Assembly: GCF_015670795.1 (NCBI RefSeq)
Contig: NZ_JADPCJ010000014.1
Location: forward strand, 1-58,264
Length of the DNA stretch: 58,264 bases
Direction of reading: 5' to 3'
DNA from: Collinsella aerofaciens
Lineage (GTDB): Bacteria; Actinomycetota; Coriobacteriia; Coriobacteriales; Coriobacteriaceae
Under the pieces are notes generated by a model that saw nothing but the letters and a program-made list of their open reading frames with translations, was not told where the DNA came from and searched no databases. The first letter of the stretch is position 1, and each line of letters opens with the position of its first letter. Made by a program: the position numbers and the translations under genes. Below are positions 1 to 8,095 of the stretch, in pieces.

Positions 1-70
1 TTTAGCTCAGGGGGAGAGCGCTTCCCTGACACGGAAGAGGTCAGAAGTTCAAATCTTCTAACGCCCACCA
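1..70 (+). tRNA. tRNA-Val (GAC), 5' end cut by the window edge
   Basis: The window opens inside a tRNA. The D-arm, an anticodon stem CTTCC/GGAAG (21-25 and 33-37) with loop CTGACAC and anticodon GAC at 28-30, a T-arm with loop TTCAAAT, an acceptor 3' strand AACGCCC, discriminator A and an encoded CCA (68-70) are all visible. The 3' acceptor strand implies that five bases (GGGCG) are missing from the 5' end. GAC reads GUC/GUU valine codons. Confidence 0.93.
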
Positions 71-78
71 AATGTTCG

Positions 79-115
79 CAGCTCAGAGGCTATATCCTCT
101 GGGCTGTTTTGTTTT
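79..115 (+). terminator. Rho-independent terminator after tRNA-Val
   Basis: An 11-bp stem (79-89 with 96-106, one G-T pair) has a six-base loop and is followed by TTTTGTTTT. It lies nine bases after the tRNA CCA end, so it ends the tRNA transcript. Confidence 0.85.
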
Positions 116-431
116 GCCACCAAGCACGCCGCCAATATAAGCCACCAAATATTGATCCAAGGTCTGTACGCGATGGTCTTCGCATCCCGTAGAGGTGCCG
201 GCAGATTGCATACGTCCTGGCCGATCGTGACCGCAACATGTTGGTCAAGCATAATCTTTTGGATTCTTTTGGCGTGAGCGACTTGATTTTGGTAGGATTT
301 GTCAGCGGCTTGACTAAGGGGGTTTTATAACTGCCATGCAGGTAGCCGTGTTGGTAGCGTTTTACCGACTTGCCAAGAACCCCTCATTTTTAATGCGTCT
401 GCAAAATGACTAATTGCTTTGACCTGCTGAA
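116..431. other. Intergenic region without a convincing gene
   Basis: About 315 bases between the tRNA terminator and the nrdD control region. Both strands have short open frames with protein-like stretches, but none has a ribosome site or a recognisable family, and they are broken by frame changes. It may be a decayed remnant of something once inserted beside the tRNA; that is only a guess. Confidence 0.4.
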
Positions 432-447
432 ACACTATATGTTGTGT
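432..447 (+). promoter_or_regulatory. NrdR box
   Basis: ACACTATATGTTGTGT is a near-perfect match to the NrdR consensus ACACWATATATWGTGT. NrdR is the zinc/ATP-cone repressor of ribonucleotide reductase genes. The box directly abuts a candidate -35 element, so bound NrdR would block the promoter. NrdR sites usually come in pairs; a weak second match (about 9 of 16) starts at 466 and overlaps the -10. Confidence 0.8.
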
Positions 448-477
448 TTGACCTAAAAAAAGAATACAGGATATAGA
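448..477 (+). promoter_or_regulatory. Candidate nrdDG promoter
   Basis: TTGACC (448-453) and TATAGA (472-477) are separated by 18 bp. Transcription would start near 484, giving a leader of about 220 bases before nrdD. Confidence 0.55.
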
Positions 478-478
478 T

Positions 479-698
479 GCCTCTTTGTCGTATGATAGAT
501 GGCGGACAGAGAACGAAGACCTTAACTGCCTCTTTTGAACGTGTCCTTGAGCCGCTTGATCGGCTCCAGGGAATGTCCGCATGGAGGCTTATGGTTTATC
601 GAGAACACAGATTGCGCGACGGCGCCGCAAGACAGGGGCAAGCCCTGCCAGGTATCGTTTGGCTCTGAAGCGCGATGAGGCTACGATACGAAAGAGGC
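479..698 (+). ncRNA. Structured 5' leader of nrdD (candidate cis-regulatory RNA)
   Basis: The ends of the leader pair with each other: 479-486 with 691-698 (8 bp), 489-493 with 686-690 (5 bp) and 496-498 with 681-683. Inside are a 7-bp helix (502-508 with 574-580) enclosing a hairpin with stem 549-554/561-566, and a hairpin 633-637/643-647. GTATCG at 652-657 can pair with CGATAC at 684-689, which would exclude the closing stem that lies just before the nrdD ribosome site. Mutually exclusive pairings are typical of riboswitches and attenuators. I see no cobalamin-riboswitch core and cannot name a known class. Confidence 0.5.
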
Positions 699-704
699 AA
701 GAGG

Positions 705-2927
705 ATGAAGATCATCAAACGCAGCGGCACCGAGGTTGTCTTTGACATCGATAAGATCGTCAATGCCATCCGCGCCGCAAACTTGGAGGTCGAGGAGAGC
801 TCTCGTCTTACCGACCGCCAGGTGGTTTACGCGGCACAAAACGTCGCCGAGGCATGCGAGAACGCGGGCCACACCGTGTCGGTCGAGGAGATTCAGGATC
901 TGGTCGAGGACGAGATCATGCGTCTCGACTGCTACGAGGTCGCTCGCCATTACATCATCTATCGCTATGTTCAGAGCCTGAAGCGCCAGAAGAACACGAC
1001 CGACGACAAGATTCTGTCGCTGATTGAGTGCAACAACGAAGAGGTCAAGCAGGAGAACTCCAACAAGAACCCGACCGTCAATTCCGTTCAGCGTGACTAC
1101 ATGGCCGGCGAGATCTCCAAGGACCTGACCCAGCGTGTGCTGCTGCCCCAGGAGATTGTGGATGCTCACAATGAGGGTCTGATCCACTTCCATGATTCGG
1201 ACTACTTTGCCCAGCACATGCATAACTGCGACCTGGTGAACCTGGAGGATATGCTCCAGAACGGTACTGTTATCTCGGGTACGCTGATTGAGAAGCCGCA
1301 CAGCTTCTCGACCGCCTGCAACATCGCGACGCAGATCATCGCCCAGGTTGCTTCCTCCCAGTATGGTGGCCAGTCGATTTCGCTGACCCATCTTGCCCCG
1401 TTCGTCGAGGTGAGCCGTCAAAAGATTCGCGTCGAGGTCGCCCGCGAGCTCGAGGAGCTCGGCGTTTCCGCATCTCCCGAAAAGGTCCGCGAGGTTGTTG
1501 AGGATCGCCTGCGTGACGAGATCCGTCGCGGCGTTCAGACGATTCAGTATCAGGTCGTGACCCTTATGACCACCAACGGCCAGGCGCCGTTCGTGACGGT
1601 CTTTATGTATCTTAACGAGGCCCGTACGCCTCAGGAGAAGCACGACCTTGCCATGATCGTGGAGGAGACGCTTCGCCAGCGCTACGAGGGCGTTAAGAAC
1701 GAGGCCGGCGTATGGATCACCCCGGCATTCCCCAAGCTTATCTATGTACTCGAGGACGATAACGTTCACGAGGATTCCCCGTACTTCTACCTGACCCAGC
1801 TGGCTGCCAAGTGCACTGCCAAGCGTATGGTGCCCGATTACATCTCCGAGAAAAAGATGCGCGAGCTCAAGCTGTCGAAGGGCGAGACCGCGGGTAACGG
1901 CGACTGCTATACCTGCATGGGCTGCCGCAGCTTCTTGACGCCCGACCGCTCGGGCAACGGCTTTAACAACGTTGCCAACGCGCTAAACTACGACCCGAAC
2001 AAGCCCAAGTACTATGGTCGCTTTAACCAGGGCGTCGTGACCATCAACCTGCCCGATGTCGCGCTGAGCTCGCATCAGGATATGGATAAGTTCTGGAAGA
2101 TCTTCGACGAGCGCCTTGAGCTGTGCCACCGTGCCCTGCTGTGCCGTCATGAGCGCCTGATGGGTACGCTTTCTGACGCCGCACCGATTCTGTGGCAGTA
2201 CGGCGCCCTCGCTCGTCTGAAGAAGGGCGAGACGATCGACAAGCTGCTCGTGGGCGGTTACTCCACCATTAGTCTGGGTTATGCCGGCCTGTACGAGTGC
2301 GTCAAGTACATGACGGGCCACAGCCACACCGAGAAGGAGGGCACGCCGTTTGCCATGGCCGTCATGCAGCGCATGAACGACAAGTGCGCCGAGTGGAAGG
2401 CCGAAAGCGATATTGACTTCTCGCTGTACGGTACCCCGCTTGAGTCGACGACCTACAAGTTCGCCAAGTGCCTGCAGCGTCGTTTTGGCATCATCCCGGG
2501 CGTGACGGACAAGGGCTACATCACCAACAGCTACCACGTCCACGTGTCCGAGGAGATCGACGCCTTCGATAAGCTTAAGTTTGAGGGCATGTTCCAGCAG
2601 CTTTCGCCGGGCGGCGCCATCTCCTACGTCGAGGTTCCCAACATGCAGGACAACCTTAAGGCTGTCATTCGCGTGATGCAGTACATCTACGACAACATCA
2701 TGTACGCCGAGCTTAACACCAAGAGCGATTACTGCCAGGTGTGCGGCTACGACGGTGAGATTAAGATTGTCGAGGATGACGGCAAGCTGGTGTGGGAGTG
2801 CCCCAACTGCGGCAACCGCGATCAGGAGAAGATGAATGTCGCTCGTCGTACGTGCGGCTACATCGGTACCCAGTTCTGGAACCAGGGTCGAACCGAGGAG
2901 ATCCGCGACCGCGTGCTGCATCTCTAA
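705..2927 (+). CDS. nrdD: Anaerobic (class III) ribonucleoside-triphosphate reductase
   Basis: 740 residues. The enzyme reduces ribonucleoside triphosphates to deoxy forms in the cytoplasm without oxygen, using a glycyl radical and formate. The N-terminal ATP-cone begins at MKIIKRSGTEV. A zinc-ribbon (CQVCGYDG ... CPNCGN) precedes the glycyl-radical motif RTCGYIG near the C-terminus; the radical glycine lies in CGYIG. An ATG at 675 is in frame but sits inside the leader stem. The ATG at 705 follows AAGAGG and matches the family start. nrdG follows after a repeat-rich gap. An NrdR box and structured leader lie upstream. Confidence 0.96.
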   Translation: MKIIKRSGTEVVFDIDKIVNAIRAANLEVEESSRLTDRQVVYAAQNVAEACENAGHTVSVEEIQDLVEDEIMRLDCYEVARHYIIYRYVQSLKRQKNTTDDKILSLIECNNEEVKQENSNKNPTVNSVQRDYMAGEISKDLTQRVLLPQEIVDAHNEGLIHFHDSDYFAQHMHNCDLVNLEDMLQNGTVISGTLIEKPHSFSTACNIATQIIAQVASSQYGGQSISLTHLAPFVEVSRQKIRVEVARELEELGVSASPEKVREVVEDRLRDEIRRGVQTIQYQVVTLMTTNGQAPFVTVFMYLNEARTPQEKHDLAMIVEETLRQRYEGVKNEAGVWITPAFPKLIYVLEDDNVHEDSPYFYLTQLAAKCTAKRMVPDYISEKKMRELKLSKGETAGNGDCYTCMGCRSFLTPDRSGNGFNNVANALNYDPNKPKYYGRFNQGVVTINLPDVALSSHQDMDKFWKIFDERLELCHRALLCRHERLMGTLSDAAPILWQYGALARLKKGETIDKLLVGGYSTISLGYAGLYECVKYMTGHSHTEKEGTPFAMAVMQRMNDKCAEWKAESDIDFSLYGTPLESTTYKFAKCLQRRFGIIPGVTDKGYITNSYHVHVSEEIDAFDKLKFEGMFQQLSPGGAISYVEVPNMQDNLKAVIRVMQYIYDNIMYAELNTKSDYCQVCGYDGEIKIVEDDGKLVWECPNCGNRDQEKMNVARRTCGYIGTQFWNQGRTEEIRDRVLHL

Positions 2928-2938
2928 TAACTGCCCCA

Positions 2939-3076
2939 GGCCGCCCCGTAGCGAGGCCGCGGACCTTTACTCGCTATTTCGGACAGTCCTGGCTCACGAC
3001 GGAGGCGCCACTGGCGCCTCCTGTTCGTGCGGAACTCATATCGAGCAAAGGTCCGCGGCCTCGCTACGGGGCGGCC
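2939..3076. repeat. Long inverted repeat with nested hairpin
   Basis: A perfect 30-bp inverted repeat (2939-2968 and 3047-3076) flanks 78 bases that contain another perfect 9-bp hairpin (3001-3009 with 3013-3021). Pairing extends imperfectly past the inner ends of the arms. It begins 11 bases after the nrdD stop. It looks like a MITE- or REP-like element. It could end or stabilise the nrdD transcript, but there is no T-tract. The rest of the gap to nrdG (3077-3260) shows no gene. Confidence 0.75.
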
Positions 3077-3260
3077 AAGTTGATGTAGCTGAGATGCAGC
3101 ATGCGGCCTGCTCACTTCTCGAAGTTCTTAGCGGAAATGAGTTGACTTGCAGCAGCGCTTTGCTTGTGATGACGGTTGAGCTGCAACAAATTTTTTATTA
3201 GACCTCGAACCCTATACTCGATGTTCGCTTCGTTCATTGAGCTACCCTTTGCATGAGGCC

Positions 3261-3328
3261 GGGACATATCGTCCCGCCCGCAGTTTCGCAGGCCGAAGGC
3301 CGAGAATGTTTGAGGACGGGATGATATG
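3261..3328 (+). repeat. Paired hairpin element in front of nrdG
   Basis: CATATCGTCCCG (3265-3276) pairs with CGGGATGATATG (3317-3328) through 12 positions with one G-T pair. Small hairpins lie inside (GGCCGAAGGCC at 3291-3301). The left arm can also fold on itself (GGGAC/GTCCC). The element ends 25 bases before the nrdG start, so it could influence nrdG expression or be an inserted repeat. Confidence 0.5.
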
Positions 3329-3353
3329 CTCCAGACCCCCAGGAAGGTTACCT

Positions 3354-3935
3354 ATGAACTACGCGAACATTAAGTATTTCGACATTGCTGATGGGGAAGG
3401 TGTCCGTACTTCTCTGTTTGTGAGTGGGTGCCGTCGTGGCTGCAAGAATTGCTTTAACTCTGTCGCGTGGGACTTTGCTGCGGGTGAGCCGTTCGACCGT
3501 GCCGTCGAGGATAAAATCATCGAGAGTCTCGATCATCCCTTTATTGATGGCCTGACGATTCTGGGCGGGGAGCCCATGGAACCCGAGAACCAGGCGGGGC
3601 TCGTTGATTTTATTGAGCGTGTTCGTGCCGCTTATCCTGTGGGGTCGGGGAAGACCATTTGGTGCTTTACCGGTGACGTACTCGAGGAGCTTATGCTGGG
3701 CGGTCGTCACCATACCGAGGTGACGGACCGTATCCTTGCCTGCCTCGATATGTTGGTGGATGGCCCGTTTGTTCAGGATCTGTACGATATCTCATTGCGT
3801 TTTAGGGGCTCGAGCAATCAGCGCGTGATTGATATGAACGCCACGCGCGCCCGTGCTGTGCGCGAGGGCGTTGCGCTTTGCGACGCTGTGGAGCTTTGGC
3901 GGGACGATCCGGTCTATTCGACCCATACTATGTAG
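3354..3935 (+). CDS. nrdG: Anaerobic RNR-activating protein (radical SAM)
   Basis: 193 residues. It is the iron-sulfur activase that uses S-adenosylmethionine to place the glycyl radical on NrdD. The radical-SAM motif CRRGCKNC (C-x3-C-x2-C) is near residue 25, followed by the GGEP motif in LGGEPM. The start MNYANIKYFDIADGEGVRTS is typical for the family and is preceded by AGGAAGG. An in-frame extension upstream lacks a ribosome site and overlaps the hairpin element. It forms a functional pair with nrdD. Confidence 0.94.
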   Translation: MNYANIKYFDIADGEGVRTSLFVSGCRRGCKNCFNSVAWDFAAGEPFDRAVEDKIIESLDHPFIDGLTILGGEPMEPENQAGLVDFIERVRAAYPVGSGKTIWCFTGDVLEELMLGGRHHTEVTDRILACLDMLVDGPFVQDLYDISLRFRGSSNQRVIDMNATRARAVREGVALCDAVELWRDDPVYSTHTM

Positions 3936-4001
3936 CTTGTGGCCGATGCCAAAGGGCGTGGTACCATAGCGCGAACGCAAAATCGGAAAAGTGAGGCCCA
4001 G

Positions 4002-4559
4002 ATGGTCGATCAGGAAAAAGTCGAGGCCGCCATTAAGCTGTTGCTTGAGGGCATAGGCGAGGACCCAACTCGTGAGGGCCTGCTGGAGACCCCGGCGCGC
4101 GTTGCCCGTATGTATGGTGAGATCGCCGGTGGTATGGACCAGAGTGCCGAGGAGCACCTGTCCAAAACCTTTGCCGTCGCTTCGAACGATTTGGTTATCG
4201 AGCGCGACATCACGTTTTACTCGCTGTGCGAGCATCATCTGCTGCCGTTTTACGGCAAGGCTGCCATTGGCTATATCCCCAACGGCCGTGTCGCAGGGCT
4301 TTCTAAGCTTGCCCGCACGGTAGAGGTCTACGCCCGTCGTCTGCAGCTGCAGGAGCAGTTGTGCGCACAAGTTGCCGATGCCCTCATGGAGTATCTCGCT
4401 CCCCAGGGAGCGATTGTGCTCATGGAAGCTGAGCATATGTGCATGACCATGCGCGGCGTGCAAAAGCCTGGCACCAAGACCGTGACGCTCGCTCGTCGCG
4501 GCGTCTTTGAGGCCGATCCGGCGCTCGAGGAGCGATTCTTTAGGATGCTGGGACGCTAA
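4002..4559 (+). CDS. folE: GTP cyclohydrolase I
   Basis: 185 residues, the normal size. It converts GTP to 7,8-dihydroneopterin triphosphate, the first step of folate synthesis, as a cytoplasmic homodecamer. Diagnostic motifs are [10 protein letters not shown] (zinc Cys and His), [16 protein letters not shown] and the C-terminal zinc cysteine in HMCMTMRGV. The ATG at 4002 follows GTGAGG. It is first in a compact operon: the next gene starts two bases after its stop. Confidence 0.96.
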   Translation: MVDQEKVEAAIKLLLEGIGEDPTREGLLETPARVARMYGEIAGGMDQSAEEHLSKTFAVASNDLVIERDITFYSLCEHHLLPFYGKAAIGYIPNGRVAGLSKLARTVEVYARRLQLQEQLCAQVADALMEYLAPQGAIVLMEAEHMCMTMRGVQKPGTKTVTLARRGVFEADPALEERFFRMLGR

Positions 4560-4561
4560 CT

Positions 4562-5143
4562 ATGAGAGTCGTCAACGACTTTACATCGAATACTGACGAG
4601 GGAACGCCGCGTCGCGGTTTTATGGCTTCGGGCCTGGCGCCTTTTGGTGCCATGCCTCGCATTGATTACATCTGTGCCAACGGTCTGTTCCGGCGGCACC
4701 TGGGCAGCATTGCACAGTTGGAATCGGGGCGCATCTTCTGCCGCCACGGTATTGACCACCTGCTGGATGTCGCTCGCATTATGTGGATCAAGAATCTCGA
4801 GGAACAGCTCGGATTTGACCGCGAGGTCATCTACGCCACGGCACTTCTTCACGATATCGGCAAAGATGAACAGTATGAATCGGGTATATCCCATGATGTT
4901 GCAAGCGAACGCGTCGCTGATGCGATTCTCGGCGGTATGCCCGATGACGTAGCGTTTGAGCCGGCCGATGCCGCAGCCATTAAGACGGCCATTCTGGGCC
5001 ATCGAAAGCTGCGCGTGAACAGCCAACCGCTCGAGCGCCTGCTCTATGCAGCCGACAAAGCGTCGCGCGCCTGCTTTGCATGCCCCGCGCGCAATGCTTG
5101 CAACTGGAGCGATGATAAAAAGAACCTGTCGATTCGCGTGTAG
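4562..5143 (+). CDS. HD-domain phosphohydrolase in the folate operon
   Basis: 193 residues. HD-superfamily metal ligands are visible: H in CRHGIDHLLD, then ALLHDIGKD (HD pair), a later H in SGISHD and AILGHRK. It starts two bases after the folE stop and is followed by folB, so its role is probably in pterin metabolism. Folate pathways need a dihydroneopterin-triphosphate pyrophosphatase (often Nudix FolQ) and none is seen here; this HD enzyme is a candidate by context only. A C-terminal cysteine cluster (CFACPARNAC) is unusual. Confidence 0.8.
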   Translation: MRVVNDFTSNTDEGTPRRGFMASGLAPFGAMPRIDYICANGLFRRHLGSIAQLESGRIFCRHGIDHLLDVARIMWIKNLEEQLGFDREVIYATALLHDIGKDEQYESGISHDVASERVADAILGGMPDDVAFEPADAAAIKTAILGHRKLRVNSQPLERLLYAADKASRACFACPARNACNWSDDKKNLSIRV

Positions 5144-5186
5144 TTAGTTTACGCGGTCGGGGTTCTAAACGAAGGAGACGATCGCG

Positions 5187-5672
5187 ATGAGCAACAAGAA
5201 ACTGCCCGAGAATGCAACCAAGACTGAAGGCGCCGAGCTCGCCCGCCGTGGAAGGGGCGAAATATCCACCGCAACGGCGGTGCCCCACGTGAACTATGAC
5301 GATCTGCGCCATGCCGACCGCATCACCGTTGAAGGTCTTGAGGTTTTTGCTAACCACGGCGTGTATCCCGAAGAGAACGCGCTGGGCCAGAAATTCATCG
5401 TGTCCTTGGTACTCTATGCTGACCTGCGTGCAGCGGGAGAGCACGATAACTTGGACGCCTCGATTGACTACGGCTCGGTGTGCCACGATGTCGATGGCTA
5501 TCTGCGCGAGCATACGTTTAAGCTCATCGAGGCGGCAGCTGAAGGTACGGCCCAGATGCTGCTGCGCCGTTATCCCTCGCTGCTTGGTGTGCGCATCAAG
5601 CTCGATAAGCCGTGGGCGCCTGTTGGCCTGCCCTTGGCAAGCTGTGGCGTCGAGATCGAGCGTGTGCGCTAA
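5187..5672 (+). CDS. folB: Dihydroneopterin aldolase
   Basis: 161 residues. It cleaves 7,8-dihydroneopterin to 6-hydroxymethyl-dihydropterin and glycolaldehyde in folate synthesis. Motifs: FANHGVYPEEN..GQKF in the N-terminal half and the lysine motif KLDKPWAPVGL near the end. About 40 residues precede the conserved core, a longer lead than usual. The ATG follows GAAGGAG. It is the third gene of the folE operon; folK and folP are not in the window. Confidence 0.92.
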   Translation: MSNKKLPENATKTEGAELARRGRGEISTATAVPHVNYDDLRHADRITVEGLEVFANHGVYPEENALGQKFIVSLVLYADLRAAGEHDNLDASIDYGSVCHDVDGYLREHTFKLIEAAAEGTAQMLLRRYPSLLGVRIKLDKPWAPVGLPLASCGVEIERVR

Positions 5673-5678
5673 CCGGTT

Positions 5679-6488
5679 CTAATACGTCTCTATGGGTGGC
5701 TGCTTGAGCCGCTGCGACAGAGCCCTGTTGTTGGGGCAGTACGTGTCGAGCAGCGCGTGAAACCGATGATTGTGGCTCGGCTCGAGCAGGTGGACGAGCT
5801 CGTGGGCGACAACCATGTCAAGGCACTCGACGGGGTAGGCGGCAAGTTCTCGTGCGATGCGAATGGCGCCGGTTTTGGGCGTGCATGATCCCCAGCGCGT
5901 TTTCATGCTGCGCACGGAAACGCGGGAAACGGCGACACCCATTGCGATTTCGTATGCGTGCACCATATCACGCAGCGCCGATGTGACTTCGGACGTATAG
6001 AGCTGGTCAATATGGGCTTGGATCTCACTGGGCGTTAAGCCGTCGAGGGTCGCATTCCACTTGGCCTGCGGACGTTCGTCTGGCTCGTCGGCACCCATAA
6101 AACTTGCGAAGGTGGCCTGCTTGGGCCGCGGTGCGGGTGATGCAAAGTTGTGATCGAGTGCGTCCTGTACCGTGATGGGCTTGCCCCAAAGCGCAATGAT
6201 GGACGAGGGGCTGAGCGGCTCTCGTGCCGTCGCCTGACGTTGCTCGCGCTGGGCAAGCCGGCTGATAATCCAGGCGCTGTTGCGCTTCACAAACGCTTCG
6301 ATGCGCTCGCGACTGGCGCCGAGCGGTGCGCTGGCGTGGACCTCACCGCTCGATGTGACGCGTAGGTTGAAGTTCTTGACGCGCTTTTTGGTAACGACGA
6401 CGGGGATGGGCGTCCCATGCGGTCGGGATACGGAAATCGTAAACTGCTGCGTCAAAAGCGGTCCTTCAGATTGGGGACGGGCCGGCAT
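5679..6488 (-). CDS. YgjP/DUF45-family zinc metallopeptidase-like protein
   Basis: 269 residues from the only internal ATG; an in-frame TTG at 6518 would add ten residues, and neither has a clear ribosome site. The C-terminal half has the HExxH zinc motif (VVAHELVHLLEPSHNHRF), the WLM/YgjP signature, preceded by the usual RWGSCTPKTGAIRI block. Members are cytosolic predicted metallopeptidases of uncertain substrate. It is convergent with folB (six bases between stops). A proline/alanine-rich insert lies mid-protein. Confidence 0.85.
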   Translation of the reverse strand: MPARPQSEGPLLTQQFTISVSRPHGTPIPVVVTKKRVKNFNLRVTSSGEVHASAPLGASRERIEAFVKRNSAWIISRLAQREQRQATAREPLSPSSIIALWGKPITVQDALDHNFASPAPRPKQATFASFMGADEPDERPQAKWNATLDGLTPSEIQAHIDQLYTSEVTSALRDMVHAYEIAMGVAVSRVSVRSMKTRWGSCTPKTGAIRIARELAAYPVECLDMVVAHELVHLLEPSHNHRFHALLDTYCPNNRALSQRLKQPPIETY

Positions 6489-6529
6489 GTCAACCGTTCG
6501 GCATGCCGACCTGCTCAAGGGATGTGAAA

Positions 6530-7543
6530 TTAATAACGCTCAAAGAAGGCAAGCGCGTTGTCGCTGCAGAGCTTTTGCATCACGGTCTTGCCAAAATGCT
6601 TGGAAAGCATGTTCTGGAACTCGGGCATCTTGCTGGCATCGGAGAGGAAAGCGGGCACCGTGGCACCGTCCCAGTCGCCGCCGAGTGCGATGACGTCCTC
6701 GCCGCCCAGGTCGAGCCAGTGCTCGATATGTGCCGCTAGCTGGTCGAAGGTGACGTCTGCGGCGGTCTTGTCGGTTGCGTCGTTGGAAAGGAACTCGCTG
6801 CAGTAGTTGAGGCCGACGATACCGCCCATGTCGCGAATGGTGCGGAACTGGTCGTCGGTAAGGTTGCGTTTGACGCCGCAAACCGCACGGGAGTTGGAGT
6901 GGCTGGCGACGAAGGGACGCGTGGCGTGGGCGACAACCTCGTCAAAGCACTCATCGTTGAGGTGGGAGACGTCGAGTACCATGCCGGCGTGCTCCATCTG
7001 CGTAAGTGCCTCGATGCCGGCGCCGGTGAGGCCGGCGTGGGTGTCGTGGCCGCTCGCGAGCGGCCCCTGCGCATTCCAGCTGAGTGACGACATAAGCACG
7101 CCCAAGCTCTTGAGCACTTCGATCAGCGCGGGGTCCTCGGCAAAGAACGTGGCGTTTTCGATGGTGTGGATGCAAGCGACCTTGCCGTCCTTGAGCGCGG
7201 GGCGAATGTCTGCGGCGCTGCGCACGTTGACCATACGGTCGTGGTTGAGCATTGCCTGGCCGCTCATATGCGCCATGATCTGCGCCTGGAAGCGCGCGGC
7301 GTGGGCGGTGGGAATCTCGTCGGGGACAAACGTGGCGAAGCACTGTGCCCACGGCGTGTTGCCGATCTTTGCGAGCGAGATGGCACAGGCGTTACCCTCG
7401 ATGAGGTCGAAATCTTGCGGATGCGTTTCGTCGCCGGGGAAATAACCGTCGGTGCCGGCGGTAAAGCGCAGGTCGAGATCGAGCGTGGCCCAGCCGATTC
7501 GGTCGGCGGTGTCGCAGTGTAGGTCAAATACGGGATATGCCAT
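6530..7543 (-). CDS. Membrane-dipeptidase-like enzyme (peptidase family M19)
   Basis: 337 residues. Renal-dipeptidase family: binuclear zinc hydrolases of dipeptides. The first metal motif is FDLHCDT near the N-terminus. VLDVSHLND, VASHSNSRAVC, RNLTDDQ and the ending GLNYCSEF ... ALGGDWDG follow in family order. No signal peptide is seen, so it is probably cytoplasmic. The ATG at 7543 follows GGAGGAACC. It is divergent from the slyD-ureE pair. Confidence 0.92.
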   Translation of the reverse strand: MAYPVFDLHCDTADRIGWATLDLDLRFTAGTDGYFPGDETHPQDFDLIEGNACAISLAKIGNTPWAQCFATFVPDEIPTAHAARFQAQIMAHMSGQAMLNHDRMVNVRSAADIRPALKDGKVACIHTIENATFFAEDPALIEVLKSLGVLMSSLSWNAQGPLASGHDTHAGLTGAGIEALTQMEHAGMVLDVSHLNDECFDEVVAHATRPFVASHSNSRAVCGVKRNLTDDQFRTIRDMGGIVGLNYCSEFLSNDATDKTAADVTFDQLAAHIEHWLDLGGEDVIALGGDWDGATVPAFLSDASKMPEFQNMLSKHFGKTVMQKLCSDNALAFFERY

Positions 7544-7663
7544 GGTTCCTCCGGTTGCAGCGTTTCTTTGCAAACTGTCTTCAAATTGTATGACTAGGGT
7601 ATAGTTAGCGCCATATGTTCATGGCGGCCCGTGTTGTGCGCCGCCCTTATCACGGAGGTTTCC

Positions 7664-8092
7664 ATGTCCAACCAGGGCAAGAAGGTCAAGACTCATTATC
7701 GCGGCACGCTCGACGACGGCACACAGTTCGATAGCTCCTACGATCGCGGTGAGCCGCTGGAGTTCACCTGCGGCGCCGGCCAGATGATCAAGGGCTTCGA
7801 CGCCGCTGTTGTCGACATGCAGGTGGGTGAGAAGAAGACCGTGCACATTCCTGCTGCCGATGCCTACGGCGAGCACAATCCCGAGATGGTTCTGACCTTC
7901 CCGGCCGAACAGGTTCCCAACATCGAGCAGATTGAGAAGGGCATGAAGCTCTTCTTGTCCACGCCGAGCGGTATGCCCGTCCCCGCCGTGGTCATCGATG
8001 TAACGCCCGAGGCCGTGACGCTCGACGCCAACCACGAGCTGGCCGGTAAGGACCTCAACTTTGATATCGAGCTCGTCGAGGTCGAGGGTTAG
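7664..8092 (+). CDS. slyD: SlyD-type FKBP peptidyl-prolyl isomerase
   Basis: 142 residues. The FKBP fold (YRGTLDDGTQFDSS, GQMIKGFD) is interrupted by the insert-in-flap chaperone domain and closes with the SlyD signature ANHELAGKDLNFDIEL. SlyD proteins catalyse proline isomerisation and, in E. coli, deliver nickel to hydrogenase through a His/Cys-rich tail. This one ends at VEVEG and lacks that tail. The start follows ACGGAGG. The UreE-like gene starts three bases after its stop, so both are translated from one mRNA. Confidence 0.93.
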   Translation: MSNQGKKVKTHYRGTLDDGTQFDSSYDRGEPLEFTCGAGQMIKGFDAAVVDMQVGEKKTVHIPAADAYGEHNPEMVLTFPAEQVPNIEQIEKGMKLFLSTPSGMPVPAVVIDVTPEAVTLDANHELAGKDLNFDIELVEVEG

Positions 8093-8095
8093 AGT

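Noticed and set aside
479..698. Cobalamin riboswitch before nrdD
   Set aside because: A GAAGACCTtaACTGCC stretch recalls the B12 box, but it is at the wrong end and the conserved core is absent.
681..1769. Long open frame on the minus strand within nrdD
   Set aside because: It is antisense to a clear nrdD with strong codon bias; long antisense frames are common in GC-rich genes and it has no family resemblance or ribosome site.
2836..3201. Open frames across the inverted repeat after nrdD
   Set aside because: They overlap the nrdD end or the palindrome and have no ribosome site or recognisable protein pattern.
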